From NCBI GenBank assembly GCA_964389305.1, contig CAYMEK010000005.1, forward strand, positions 27,637 to 91,636: DNA of 64,000 nucleotides, in the 5' to 3' direction. Of the stretch, positions 50,120-59,063 are shown piece after piece. The stretch comes from CAYMEK01 sp964389305 (GTDB lineage: Bacteria; Spirochaetota; Spirochaetia; SZUA-6; DRHE01). The stretch's first letter is position 1. Each line of letters opens with the position of its first letter. A program made the position numbers and the translations under genes. Below the pieces are notes generated by a model. The model ran no database searches. It was not told the DNA's origin and was given only the letters and a program-made list of their open reading frames with translations.

Positions 50120-51195
50120 CGATCCTTCTCCTTTCCCTCAGGACCCAGACAGAGACGCAGAATCCGTTCGGCGACGCTGTCCAGGCAAACCACCTCATCT
50201 GTATCACCATTTTCTATCACCGTTCGATTCATTCCGAATATCGTGGAAGAGGCCTGGTCCTGGGCGATAACATATCCACCCCGTTCCTTCAGACGGGCTA
50301 TTCCCCCTGCGCCATCCCTTCCCATCCCCGTCATAATTACCCCCATAGCCCGGGCGCCGAAAACCTCGGCCACCGAACTCATCAGGACATCTACCGACGG
50401 CCGATGACCGCTCACCGGCTCCGATCTCTCCAGCCCTACCCGCACCTCAGTCCCCTTTCGTTCCAGCCTCATGTGCTGATTCCCCGGCGCCAGCAGCGCC
50501 GTGCCCGGCAACAGCCTGTCTCCCGCTGCCGCTTCCCTGACAGACAGCGCGCATAAGGTATCGAGGCGATCGGCGTAGGCGGCGGTAAACACGGGAGGCA
50601 TGTGCAGCACGATCAAAATGCCGATTGGGAAGTGGCCCGGCAGCCTGCGAAGAACCTCTTTCACCGCCACCGGTCCTCCCGCCGATGCCCCCAAAGCTAC
50701 CACCTCATACCTTGTTTCGGCTCTCTTGCCGATGGAAGCAGGCATAGTCAACATTTCAGACCCTTGAACAGAACCGGATATCTCCTTCACCGGCTTTGGG
50801 TCTATCAGGCTGGCCTGAATCACGGCGGACTTTAATTCGGCTGCGATATCGGCAATCGCTGCAGCGCGGCCAGCTCTCGGTTTAGTAACGAAATCCACGG
50901 CGCCGGCTTCCAGGGCCCGGATAGTCAAGTCGGCGCCATCTACCGCGAATGCACTCAATACCACCACCGGAACAGGCCGGTTACGCATGATCCGACGAAT
51001 CGCTTCCAGACCGTCTATTCCGGGCATCTCCAGGTCCATGGTAACCACATCCGGTTTGAGCTGCTCCAGCTTCCGCAAGGCGATCTCTGCGCTTGCAGCC
51101 GTTGCCACCACGTTTATCCCGGGATCCTGCTCTAGTATCTCCGAGGTCACCTTGCGGGCTAAGGGAGAGTCATCCACAACCATGACCCGAATCAT
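50116..51195 (-). CDS. cheB: Chemotaxis response regulator protein-glutamate methylesterase
   Basis: A 359-residue CheB. The receiver has DDSPLARK and the phosphoacceptor Asp in VVTMDLEMPG; the C-terminal esterase has the triad Ser in GASAGGP, His in IVLHMPP and Asp in IMTGMGRDGA. It removes methyl groups from chemoreceptor glutamates and deamidates glutamines. It overlaps cheR upstream and comFB downstream by four bases each, so translation is coupled along the chain. Confidence 0.95.
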   Translation of the reverse strand: MIRVMVVDDSPLARKVTSEILEQDPGINVVATAASAEIALRKLEQLKPDVVTMDLEMPGIDGLEAIRRIMRNRPVPVVVLSAFAVDGADLTIRALEAGAVDFVTKPRAGRAAAIADIAAELKSAVIQASLIDPKPVKEISGSVQGSEMLTMPASIGKRAETRYEVVALGASAGGPVAVKEVLRRLPGHFPIGILIVLHMPPVFTAAYADRLDTLCALSVREAAAGDRLLPGTALLAPGNQHMRLERKGTEVRVGLERSEPVSGHRPSVDVLMSSVAEVFGARAMGVIMTGMGRDGAGGIARLKERGGYVIAQDQASSTIFGMNRTVIENGDTDEVVCLDSVAERILRLCLGPEGKEKDR

Positions 51196-52064
51196 CGACT
51201 CCCTCCTTCGACACCCCCGTCCTTTAGACGGTAGATAGGGCTTTTGAGGAGCCTGGCGTACAGGAAGAGTTCGCTCTCCCCAAGCAGGGATTCCGAGTTG
51301 CCGATGAACAGATAGCCGTCCGGGGCCAGAACGGAAGCGAATCTATCGTCGATGATCCTGCGCTGGGTCGGACGGTCGAAATATATCAGGACATTGCGAC
51401 AAAAAATGATATCGAAACGATCTCCGGGTGGCTGATCTTTCAGCAGATTATGAACCTGGAAGTGGATGTGTCGTTTCACCTCGTTCTTGACACGATACCT
51501 GTCCTGCCCGAGCCGTTCGAAATAGCCCTCGATATAGCGCCGAGGTAAAACACGCAGAGCCCGGCCGCCGTATTCTCCCTCCCTGGCACTCTTGATCACC
51601 TGTCGATTAATATCCGTGGCCACAATGAGGAATTCCCCCTGCCAGCCGCACGACCGGGCCGTCTCGTCGATCACCATGAAGATCGTATAAGGCTCCTCGC
51701 CGCTGGAGCTGCCGGCGCTCCAGATGTTGAGCCGTTTTTTGATTTTAAATAGATTCGGTAGAACGAGATTCTGCAGCGCCGTAAACTGGTTGTCCCCGCG
51801 ATAAAAATAGGTTTCATTGGTGCTTATGGAATCCATGAAGTGATTTATTTCTTCTTGTGCATCCTTCTTACCAGTCAGCAAACGATAGTACTCTTCGTAA
51901 CTACCCAATCCCAGCGCCGTAACGCGTTTGCGCAGCCGGTTCGCCACCAGTATTTTCTTGCTGTCCCGCATGTATATTCCCATCTCCCGGTATATCAGCT
52001 CCCGGAAGCGTTCGAAGGTTTCGTCGCTCAATTCCGGGATTCCGCGAACCTCCAGCTTACTCAC
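51192..52064 (-). CDS. cheR: Chemotaxis protein methyltransferase
   Basis: A 290-residue CheR with its N-terminal helical domain (SDETFERFRELIYREMGI) and a SAM-binding domain showing SISTNETYFYR, WSAGSSSGEEPYT, IVATDINRQVI and DIIFCRNVLIYFD. It methylates receptor glutamates for adaptation. The start is a GTG at 52064 inside the end of cheD (8-base overlap). Confidence 0.95.
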   Translation of the reverse strand: MSKLEVRGIPELSDETFERFRELIYREMGIYMRDSKKILVANRLRKRVTALGLGSYEEYYRLLTGKKDAQEEINHFMDSISTNETYFYRGDNQFTALQNLVLPNLFKIKKRLNIWSAGSSSGEEPYTIFMVIDETARSCGWQGEFLIVATDINRQVIKSAREGEYGGRALRVLPRRYIEGYFERLGQDRYRVKNEVKRHIHFQVHNLLKDQPPGDRFDIIFCRNVLIYFDRPTQRRIIDDRFASVLAPDGYLFIGNSESLLGESELFLYARLLKSPIYRLKDGGVEGGSR

Positions 52065-52623
52065 TTCTACGATCCTTGGGCGGCATTTCCATTTTCTGCA
52101 ACGTCTTCACTGTCACCTCGGCGCTCTGGCAATCGAAAATCACCGTCCGACCTTGGATCCCGCCCGTATCCTCGAATTTGATGGGGATCTTCAAGCTCCG
52201 GATCGTTTTACGTGCCGCCTCCAGGTTCCGCTTTCCGATATCCGTAAAGGCTACCCCACCTTCGCTATAGAACATGCAGGCGCCGCCGAGTATAAAGGCT
52301 TCAACCCCGCTTTCGACACCCTGTTCCGCCATGCGGGCGAGCATTTCCGGCACAGCCGAATCGACGTACTTGCCCGCAACTTGATCGTTGGCCGACTTCT
52401 CGGGCAACATGATATGAGCCATTGCGCTAATGCCGGTTTTTCGGTCTGTCAGAATAACACCGACACAGGATCCGAGCGTGGTCTTGAGAAACACAGGATG
52501 TCCCGGAACGCTTTTTACCACGGCCATCTGCGCCATTTTTACCACGATCGTACGAGCCTGTTCTGGTTCCATATTTACCGTCAGAGCCTGCGCCCTGAAC
52601 GTTTGACTCTCCCGGTTCGCCAT
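52057..52623 (-). CDS. cheD: Chemoreceptor glutamine deamidase CheD
   Basis: A CheD of about 188 residues with the catalytic Cys and His in TTLGSCVGVILTD and ISAMAHIMLP, and the family's EAFILGGACMFY. CheD deamidates receptor glutamines and stimulates CheC/CheX phosphatase activity; a CheC domain is fused to CheA nearby and cheX is present, so a complete CheC-CheD adaptation branch is plausible. The start is uncertain: the ATG at 52623 has no ribosome site, and a TTG at 52644 with CAGG upstream is an alternative. Confidence 0.88.
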   Translation of the reverse strand: MANRESQTFRAQALTVNMEPEQARTIVVKMAQMAVVKSVPGHPVFLKTTLGSCVGVILTDRKTGISAMAHIMLPEKSANDQVAGKYVDSAVPEMLARMAEQGVESGVEAFILGGACMFYSEGGVAFTDIGKRNLEAARKTIRSLKIPIKFEDTGGIQGRTVIFDCQSAEVTVKTLQKMEMPPKDRRSE

Positions 52624-52657
52624 TTTCTGTTCGCACAGGAACAACCGAACCTGTCAA

Positions 52658-54481
52658 TCAGGCACCGGCGGCCGGTTGTTTCCTGAGTCGCTCCTGCACC
52701 GGCTGTTCTTTCTTTTCCCGGATGCCGTACTCGATTTCCGGGGTCGTTGATTTCGGCAGGCGGCGAACCGGTTCTTCACTCTTCTCCGCCGCTGGCTCTC
52801 GCAACGCGCGGCCCTTCTCGACCTCGAATCGAGCGGTGAGACCTTTGAGCTGGCCGGCCATGTCTGCCAGCCGGCCGGAAGCGCTGGATACGGCGTCTGC
52901 CGAGTGAGCCGACTGCCGGATCAAATCGTTCAGGTTCTCGATCGCTTTGGCGACAAGCCGGGCGTTGACTGACTGCTCCTCGGTCGCGGTGGAGATGCTC
53001 CGGCTCATCTCGTTGATCTCCACCAACCGCTGCGAGACCTCACGGATCGCATCGATCTGGCGGGCGATGGCCTCGGCCAGCCTGCCGATCATCTGATTCC
53101 CGGTCGCTACGCTGGCCTCGCTCTCGTGAATCAGCTCTTCGATCTCTTTTGCAGAGGTGGCGCTTCGCTCGGCCAGCTTGCTCACCTCATCGGCTACTAC
53201 GGCAAATCCCCGCCCGTGCTCACCCGCCCGGGCCGCCTCGATCGAGGCGTTCAGAGCGAGAAGGTTGGTCTGACTGGCAATATCGGTGATCAAGTTTACG
53301 ATACCGGTTATCTTCTCGGAGCTTCTCGAGATGCTCTCTATGCCTGCCAGTACGCTCTCCAGCGTCCTGCGCACCTCTTCGGCGGCATCCTTGACCTCCT
53401 CGACGCTGCCCGCGTTCTCCGCCAACGACCCGGTCTGGGACCGCGCCTGCCCGGCAACGTGTTCGATCGAGGCGCTGAGCTGTTCTATCGCGGCACTCGT
53501 CTCTTCGATAGTGGCCGCCTGACCCTGCGTGCCTTCGGCAAGCCGGCCGGTGTTCTCGGAGATGTCCTCGCTGGTTGTTGCCACATCCAGAGAGCTTGAC
53601 TGGATGCGTAATACCATACTGCGGAGACTCGCAACCATCTGATCCAAGGCAAAGGCCAGCTCTCCGATTTCGTCCCGTCGGCTCAGCCCTGAAGTGCGAT
53701 CCAGCTTCCCTGCAGCAATCTTGCGGATCAGCGCCGTTAACCTGCTCAGCGGCTTATGCATGGATCTGAGCAGGAAAAAGAGCGCCAAGACCGCGGCCGC
53801 AAAGCCGAAAGCCGCTGCCGCGATGGTCCTCCACCGGGAGCCAACTATAGCCCCCTCCACAGGCCGGAAATCCCGCTCCAGATGGAGAACACCGAGAAGA
53901 CGACCCCGGTCGCCGTGACAGGAGGTACATGCCTCCTCGTTGGCAACAGGCTGCATCACCGAGGAAACGGTATAACCTTGCCGCTCGTCGAACCGAATCC
54001 CGGAAACCTGCTCCCCGCCAAGCGCTCTGTCCAGCTCCCGGTCCGGGGATTTCTGCCCGATAAGACTGGGCTCACTGCTGCGCTTGACAGTCCCGTCGGC
54101 ATCGATCAGGGAAATCAGCAGATCCCGATTCTGACGCTTGATCTCGTCAAAGGCTCTTTGAACCGCGACCTGATCCCCAACCAGCAAGGCAGAGCGCATC
54201 AACGCCAGGATCGTTCCGGACAGGGTCAGGTCCGCTTCCAGCTCCCTGTTCTCCATCAGTGCCATCTGAGAGTGGGTGCCGATAAAATACAGAGCGGCAA
54301 GAATCACGAGCAGGAGCAAACCGATCCAGACGGTGATTTTCAGTCCCAAGGTCCTCTTGAAACGCTCCTTGCTCCCATCTCCGGGTTCAGGCTTTTTTTG
54401 CCCGGCTGCTCCGGCCAGCTCGGCCGGCCTGGTCGGACCGGACGGCCGGCCAGTGGATCGGTCCTGTTTTTGTGACAACAT
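52658..54481 (-). CDS. Methyl-accepting chemotaxis protein with periplasmic c-type haem motif
   Basis: A receptor of about 607 residues. A cytoplasmic lead of 45 residues, helix 1 (about 47-69), a periplasmic domain, helix 2 (about 218-240), HAMP and a signalling domain with the hairpin tip EKITGIVNLITDIASQTNLLALNASIEAARAGEHGRGFAVVADEV follow in order. The periplasmic domain carries ACTSCH (CxxCH at 53915-53929), the covalent haem-binding motif of c-type cytochromes, just before the second helix. Haem-c receptors such as Desulfovibrio DcrA sense oxygen or redox. This would require cytochrome c maturation. The ATG at 54481 overlaps the cheW stop; a GTG one codon earlier is also possible. Confidence 0.88.
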   Translation of the reverse strand: MLSQKQDRSTGRPSGPTRPAELAGAAGQKKPEPGDGSKERFKRTLGLKITVWIGLLLLVILAALYFIGTHSQMALMENRELEADLTLSGTILALMRSALLVGDQVAVQRAFDEIKRQNRDLLISLIDADGTVKRSSEPSLIGQKSPDRELDRALGGEQVSGIRFDERQGYTVSSVMQPVANEEACTSCHGDRGRLLGVLHLERDFRPVEGAIVGSRWRTIAAAAFGFAAAVLALFFLLRSMHKPLSRLTALIRKIAAGKLDRTSGLSRRDEIGELAFALDQMVASLRSMVLRIQSSSLDVATTSEDISENTGRLAEGTQGQAATIEETSAAIEQLSASIEHVAGQARSQTGSLAENAGSVEEVKDAAEEVRRTLESVLAGIESISRSSEKITGIVNLITDIASQTNLLALNASIEAARAGEHGRGFAVVADEVSKLAERSATSAKEIEELIHESEASVATGNQMIGRLAEAIARQIDAIREVSQRLVEINEMSRSISTATEEQSVNARLVAKAIENLNDLIRQSAHSADAVSSASGRLADMAGQLKGLTARFEVEKGRALREPAAEKSEEPVRRLPKSTTPEIEYGIREKKEQPVQERLRKQPAAGA

Positions 54482-55158
54482 CACTCGTTCTCTTCTTGCT
54501 CCTGTTCCTCGATCTGATCGTCTATCTCTTGTTCGTTTACCACTTGTTCGTCAATCTCTTGCTCTTCTATCTCTTGTTCATCTTTCTCTTGTTCATCTTT
54601 CTCATGCTCTTGTTCGTCCTGTTCTTCTTCTTTGCCTTGCTCAGGCGATTCGGACTGTGACAGCAACAGATCCATGTCTTGCAGTTCGATCACCTCATCG
54701 GTGCTGAGGATCCTATCCATGTTCAAGATCACGATCAGCCTGTCCTTCATTTTGGCAACTCCGACTACATACTTCCCGGAAAGCCCACCGATGAGCGGCG
54801 GCGGCGAAGCAATTTCGCTCTGCGCCAGCCGCAACACATGGCTGACACTGTCCACCACCACGCCGAGCGGCTTTTTCGCTATTTCCACGATGATGATATT
54901 CGTGAGCGCGGAATAAGCCGTCTGCTCCAGGCCGAAGCGTTCTCGCAGGTCGATCACCGGGATGACCTCTCCCCGGAGGTTGATAATTCCTTTGATAAAA
55001 CGCGGGGCTTTGGGCACCAGGGTGATTTCATGGAAGTTGATAACCTCCCGCACAGCTTTGATATCCACAGCGTATTCGTCCCCGCCGATTGTAAAATTGA
55101 TAATTTGCACCATCTCCTCTTCCCGCCGGATGCTGCGAGTTTCGTTGCTTTCATTCAT
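54481..55158 (-). CDS. cheW: Chemotaxis coupling protein CheW with long acidic tail
   Basis: The first ~165 residues are a standard CheW domain: MVQIINFTIGGDEYAVDIKAVREV, then PRFIKGIINLRGEVIPVIDLRERF and KPLGVVVDSVSHVL. CheW joins CheA to the receptors. The remaining ~60 residues are a low-complexity acidic repeat tail, not seen in ordinary CheW, and probably disordered. The ATG at 55158 follows GGAGG. It overlaps the haem receptor start and lies 31 bases after the CheA-CheC gene. Confidence 0.92.
   Translation of the reverse strand: MNESNETRSIRREEEMVQIINFTIGGDEYAVDIKAVREVINFHEITLVPKAPRFIKGIINLRGEVIPVIDLRERFGLEQTAYSALTNIIIVEIAKKPLGVVVDSVSHVLRLAQSEIASPPPLIGGLSGKYVVGVAKMKDRLIVILNMDRILSTDEVIELQDMDLLLSQSESPEQGKEEEQDEQEHEKDEQEKDEQEIEEQEIDEQVVNEQEIDDQIEEQEQEENE
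54484..54630 (-). repeat. Degenerate tandem repeat encoding the acidic CheW tail
   Basis: The last 49 codons of cheW are built from variations of a five- to six-residue unit around E-Q-E-x-D-E-Q, with corresponding repeats of TCTTGTTC on the plus strand. The stretch is almost pure Glu, Gln, Asp, Ile and Lys. Confidence 0.8.
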
Positions 55159-55189
55159 GGTGCCTGCCTCCTTCATAGTAGAGTCTCTC

Positions 55190-58063
55190 CTACCCGTTCG
55201 TTATCGCCGCCATGAGTTGTTCAAATGAATCTCGCTCCAACAGGATCAGCAGGTGACAGACCACTTGCTCCTGCTCGGCATAGAAAAGGTCGGCTTCGAT
55301 CAGAAGGGTATGTGTCCCGGGATGATCGAAGCGCACCAACACCGAATCGATCACCGCCATACACATATCCATACTCATTTCGGGGACACGCAGTCGTATG
55401 TTGAGTCCGGCGACATCGCAAATCGCGCCAATAAATGAGGCAGACAGGATGTTTCCGGTCTCCCGCAGGGCAGACATTTCCTCGTCGCTGACCTGTTCCG
55501 TGGATCCGGTCGGACGATTGAACAGCAGATCGCTGAACTGGTTGACATACTTGATCGGCAGTACCAGCAGCGTACCGCCTCGGATATCGCCTTCGATTTC
55601 CACGAAGATGCCCCCGACGGGCAGCTCTTCTCCCCCGAGAGAGGTGGCCACATCTCCGATAGGCACGATCTTGGTTTCGGGAAAGCTCACTCGGATATCC
55701 CGGTTGAGAAGCTCGGACAGAGCTTGCGAGGCATTCACAGCCCCGCCGATAAGACTCTCCTCCAACCGGGAGAGCTCGGCTTCTCCCCAGGGAAACGGGA
55801 AGGCCGCCGGGCTTTCCTCGGATTCCGGCACGGGTTGGGGAGCGCCGGCCTGTACCTCGACTGTCTCCCCTTCGCCAGCCGCCTCACCGGCATGCTCTTG
55901 CTCCGCGGGCACCGATTCCATCACCGGCGCCTCCGCCTCCGGCTGCGACTCTTTGAGCCTTTCGGCTTCGGCCAGCTGCTGGGTGAACAGAAAATCGGCT
56001 TCGTTCTCCCGGTAGAAGGAATCCAGTATTGCCCTGGCATCGAGTATCAAGGCGAGCTTGCCGGTCCCCAGAATCGAGGCCCCGACCAAACCCTCGATTC
56101 CTTCCAGGCTGCCGGTAAGGGACTTGATAACGATCTCCTCCCGTGCCCTCAGCCCGTCTACCACCAATCCGACCTTGCGGCTGCCGTATTCCACAACGAC
56201 AATCGAGATTTCCGGATCTTCAGTCGAGCCGTCCTCCGCCTCCCCCTGGGCCAGACCTAAAACTCTGTCCAACTCTAAAACCGCAATCACTTCTTCGCGA
56301 AGGCGGTACACCTTGTTCTGGCCGAAATGCTGGAGATGGCTTTGGCGCATCTGGATCACTTCCCGTACGGAGGAGAGAGGAATGGCAAAGATGCCCGGAC
56401 CGGCTTCAACGAGCAACGCGTTGATGATAGCCATGGTCAAAGGCAGGGTAATGGTAATAGAGGTTCCCAGCCCGAAAGCTGAATGGATCCGCACCGACCC
56501 GCCCATCTCTTCGACGATCCTCTTCACGATATCGCAGCCGATCCCCCGACCGGATATGTCGGTGATTTCCTTGGCCGTGCTGAAACCCGACAGGAAAATG
56601 AACTGGTAGATATCCTCATCACTCATTTTCTCCACCATGTCAACGCTGACCAGGCCCTGCTCCACGGCTTTGGCTGCGATCGCTTCTCTGCTCAGTCCCC
56701 TGCCGTCGTCCTTCACCTCTACGCAGATACGGTCGCCTTCCTGGTAAGCCCCGAGACGAATGTGGCCAACTCCATCCTTCCCGTAAGCGGTGCGCTCGTC
56801 TCTTACCTCGATACCGTGATCAACGGCGTTGCGCAGTAGATGAATCAGAGGCTCCCCTATTCGGTCCATTACCTTCTTGTCGATTTCGGTTTCCTCTCCG
56901 AAGATCTCGAGCTCCACGTCCTTGCCCCGGTGCTTCGCCAGATCCCGTACAACTCGATTGAACCGGCTGAACAATGTCGCCACCGGCAGCATGCGGACCT
57001 TCATCACGGCGTCCTGGAGGCTATGGGCGATCCTGGCCAGAAATTCGGTTTTCTGCTCGAGATCAAGGAGTACCGGCAACTTGCCGTAGATAGCTTGGCT
57101 TGACTTTATGGTGGAGATAAAACCGGAGTTCTGGACAACCAGCTCACCGACAAGATTCATCATCGTATCCAGCTTGTCCACCGGTACCCGCACGATTTCT
57201 TCGATCTTGCCGGGACGTAGAATCGCAGCCTGCCGTGCCCTTTCTTCCTCGAGGTCAACCTCCTCCACTCCGAATAGCTTCGCAACCTCGGAGTCCGGAA
57301 GCACCCAGGCGGCCAGGATATTCACCTGGTCGATGTCGATCTCTTTCTGGATCTCTTCGACCGGCTTGTCCGTTTCCAACATCACCCGGAAGCGAAACTC
57401 CCCAGTGCCCAACCGCAGGTCCTCAAGCGGCGGCGAGATCTCGACGATCCTGCCCGCCTCCTCCAGCTTGCTCTGGATCAGCAAAGCGCGCAGGTAAGCC
57501 TCTCTCTGCTCCGCCACAACCTGTATGTCGAACTGGCAGATCGGTCCTTCCGGTCCGGCTTGCCCCTGCGCCTGGGACGGAGGGGCTTCCGCCGCAGCCT
57601 GCTCGTCCGGCGGGAGCTCCTCCGCGAGCCCCTCGCCCCCGACCAGCTCCTCCTGTCCGGGGCTGGCCATCGAGTCTCTCAAGCCCTGGGCTCTGGAAAC
57701 CACCGCTTCGATGTCTACGTCGAACTCGCTGTCTTCCGCCAGGGCACCGATCAGGCGCTTGATCATATCCAGGCCGTCAAACAATACCTCGACCAGCTCC
57801 GGTCCGATCGGGATGCCGCTTTCCCGAACCGCCTGAAGATCTGACTCCAGCTCGTGGGTAAGTCTCTGCATCTCCTCGCATTCAATAAATCCGGCGCAGC
57901 CTTTGAGAGTATGAATCGAGCGGAACAGCTTGTTCAGCAGCTCCCGATCGCTCGGCTCTCTCTCCAGGCTGAGAAGCGCCTGCTCCCATATCCGGAGGTG
58001 GTCCTCGGCTTCGGCCAGAAAGATTTCCTTGTGTTCGTCCGGTATTTCCGTGAAACTACCCAT
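55190..58063 (-). CDS. cheA: Chemotaxis histidine kinase CheA fused to a CheC-type phosphatase domain
   Basis: A 957-residue protein. The HPt domain has His51 in LFRSIHTLKGCAGF; a linker and P2-like domain follow; then dimerisation, the ATPase (HLLRNAVDHGIE, VKDDGRGLS, DISGRGIGCDIV, GLGTSITITLPL) and the CheW-like P5 domain. After a Glu/Pro/Ala linker, residues about 758-957 form a CheC-like domain. Its second active motif RETGNILSASFIG is intact, but in the first (EESLIGGAVNAS) the usual Asn is Ile. CheC/CheX proteins dephosphorylate CheY-P. A CheA kinase carrying its own phosphatase module is unusual. GAAGGTGAG precedes the ATG. Normal CheA is about 650-700 residues. Confidence 0.92.
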   Translation of the reverse strand: MGSFTEIPDEHKEIFLAEAEDHLRIWEQALLSLEREPSDRELLNKLFRSIHTLKGCAGFIECEEMQRLTHELESDLQAVRESGIPIGPELVEVLFDGLDMIKRLIGALAEDSEFDVDIEAVVSRAQGLRDSMASPGQEELVGGEGLAEELPPDEQAAAEAPPSQAQGQAGPEGPICQFDIQVVAEQREAYLRALLIQSKLEEAGRIVEISPPLEDLRLGTGEFRFRVMLETDKPVEEIQKEIDIDQVNILAAWVLPDSEVAKLFGVEEVDLEEERARQAAILRPGKIEEIVRVPVDKLDTMMNLVGELVVQNSGFISTIKSSQAIYGKLPVLLDLEQKTEFLARIAHSLQDAVMKVRMLPVATLFSRFNRVVRDLAKHRGKDVELEIFGEETEIDKKVMDRIGEPLIHLLRNAVDHGIEVRDERTAYGKDGVGHIRLGAYQEGDRICVEVKDDGRGLSREAIAAKAVEQGLVSVDMVEKMSDEDIYQFIFLSGFSTAKEITDISGRGIGCDIVKRIVEEMGGSVRIHSAFGLGTSITITLPLTMAIINALLVEAGPGIFAIPLSSVREVIQMRQSHLQHFGQNKVYRLREEVIAVLELDRVLGLAQGEAEDGSTEDPEISIVVVEYGSRKVGLVVDGLRAREEIVIKSLTGSLEGIEGLVGASILGTGKLALILDARAILDSFYRENEADFLFTQQLAEAERLKESQPEAEAPVMESVPAEQEHAGEAAGEGETVEVQAGAPQPVPESEESPAAFPFPWGEAELSRLEESLIGGAVNASQALSELLNRDIRVSFPETKIVPIGDVATSLGGEELPVGGIFVEIEGDIRGGTLLVLPIKYVNQFSDLLFNRPTGSTEQVSDEEMSALRETGNILSASFIGAICDVAGLNIRLRVPEMSMDMCMAVIDSVLVRFDHPGTHTLLIEADLFYAEQEQVVCHLLILLERDSFEQLMAAITNG

Positions 58064-58098
58064 CGACTCACCTTCCCCCCATACGTACGGGCTCTGTA

Positions 58099-58614
58099 TT
58101 ACCGTGCAGGTCTTTTCTGTGTTTCAGATGGCTTGGAAGCTTTTTTCTCCTCCAAAGCGATATTGATCTCGATTTGGCCGTAGGGCGTGTACATACCGAG
58201 CACGATAGTCGGGCTTGGCACGAGCTTCACGGTCATTTGATCTCCCGTGAAGATGGCGGGCGTGGTTATTTTCAGTAGATGCTCTTTACGCTGGTTCAGC
58301 ATCACCGTCGCATTCCCGGTTATCATGTTCGCGACCTCGCCTAATGTGTCGAGGAAGAGGTCTTTCAGCTCCTCCGCCGATACTTCCCCCAGGATCTTTT
58401 GAACCAATCGTACGGCCACCTCTTTCTGCATACTATATACGACCTGGCCCGTCAGATAACCATACACGCCCACGATAATGGAAACCTCGTAGGTCGGGGC
58501 CGGAGCCATCCTGAAGGACAAGTGACCACGCCTGACCTCGATGTTGGTCAGCTCTTTGAATACCTTTATACCCGCTTCAACAAACGGATTCACCAGCTCT
58601 GCGTTGATTTTCAT
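58099..58614 (-). CDS. cheX: Chemotaxis phosphatase CheX
   Basis: A 171-residue CheX with FVEAGIKVFKELTNIEV at the start and the active helix DTLGEVANMITGNATVML, in which Glu and Asn separated by two residues (EVAN) attack CheY-P. CheX is the standard CheY phosphatase of spirochaetes. The ATG at 58614 follows GAGGAAG; ten in-frame residues upstream are not needed. It lies between cheY and cheA, and 20 bases after the cheY stop. Confidence 0.92.
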   Translation of the reverse strand: MKINAELVNPFVEAGIKVFKELTNIEVRRGHLSFRMAPAPTYEVSIIVGVYGYLTGQVVYSMQKEVAVRLVQKILGEVSAEELKDLFLDTLGEVANMITGNATVMLNQRKEHLLKITTPAIFTGDQMTVKLVPSPTIVLGMYTPYGQIEINIALEEKKASKPSETQKRPAR

Positions 58615-58633
58615 ACACAACTTCCTCGAGGCT

Positions 58634-58996
58634 TCAGGCAAGAGCTTTTTCGACGGCCGTAATCAGCCGCTCTGGTTTGAAAGGTTTGACAACAAAATCT
58701 TTGACTCCGATCCTGAAAGAATCGATCAACATCCTCTCCTGACCCAAAGCCGTTACCATGATGATCCGGGCATCGGAATCTATGCTCATGATCTCTCTCG
58801 CTGCTTCGATGCCGTCTTTTTCATTCATGGTGATGTCCATCGTGACCAAATCGGGCCGCAGCTCGTAATACATCTTCACCGCTTCCGCTCCATTCGCAGC
58901 CTCCCCGGCAATCTCGAATCCTCTGGGAACGAGTATTTTTTTTACCATCATCCTGATGAACGTGGCATCGTCCACGATCAGTATTCGCTTTCCCAT
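58634..58996 (-). CDS. cheY: Chemotaxis response regulator CheY
   Basis: A 120-residue single-domain receiver: acidic pair in ILIVDDATFIR, phosphoacceptor Asp in LVTMDITMNEKDG, switch Thr in IIMVTALGQ and Lys in FVVKPFKPE. It is phosphorylated by CheA and controls the flagellar motor. The ATG at 58996 follows AAAGGAG with six bases spacing. Confidence 0.94.
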   Translation of the reverse strand: MGKRILIVDDATFIRMMVKKILVPRGFEIAGEAANGAEAVKMYYELRPDLVTMDITMNEKDGIEAAREIMSIDSDARIIMVTALGQERMLIDSFRIGVKDFVVKPFKPERLITAVEKALA

Positions 58997-59063
58997 CAAG
59001 CGCTCCTTTCCGGTCTTGAATCATTGCCGATTTGCCCGCCGGGCTTTGATCCGGAGTTTCCTG

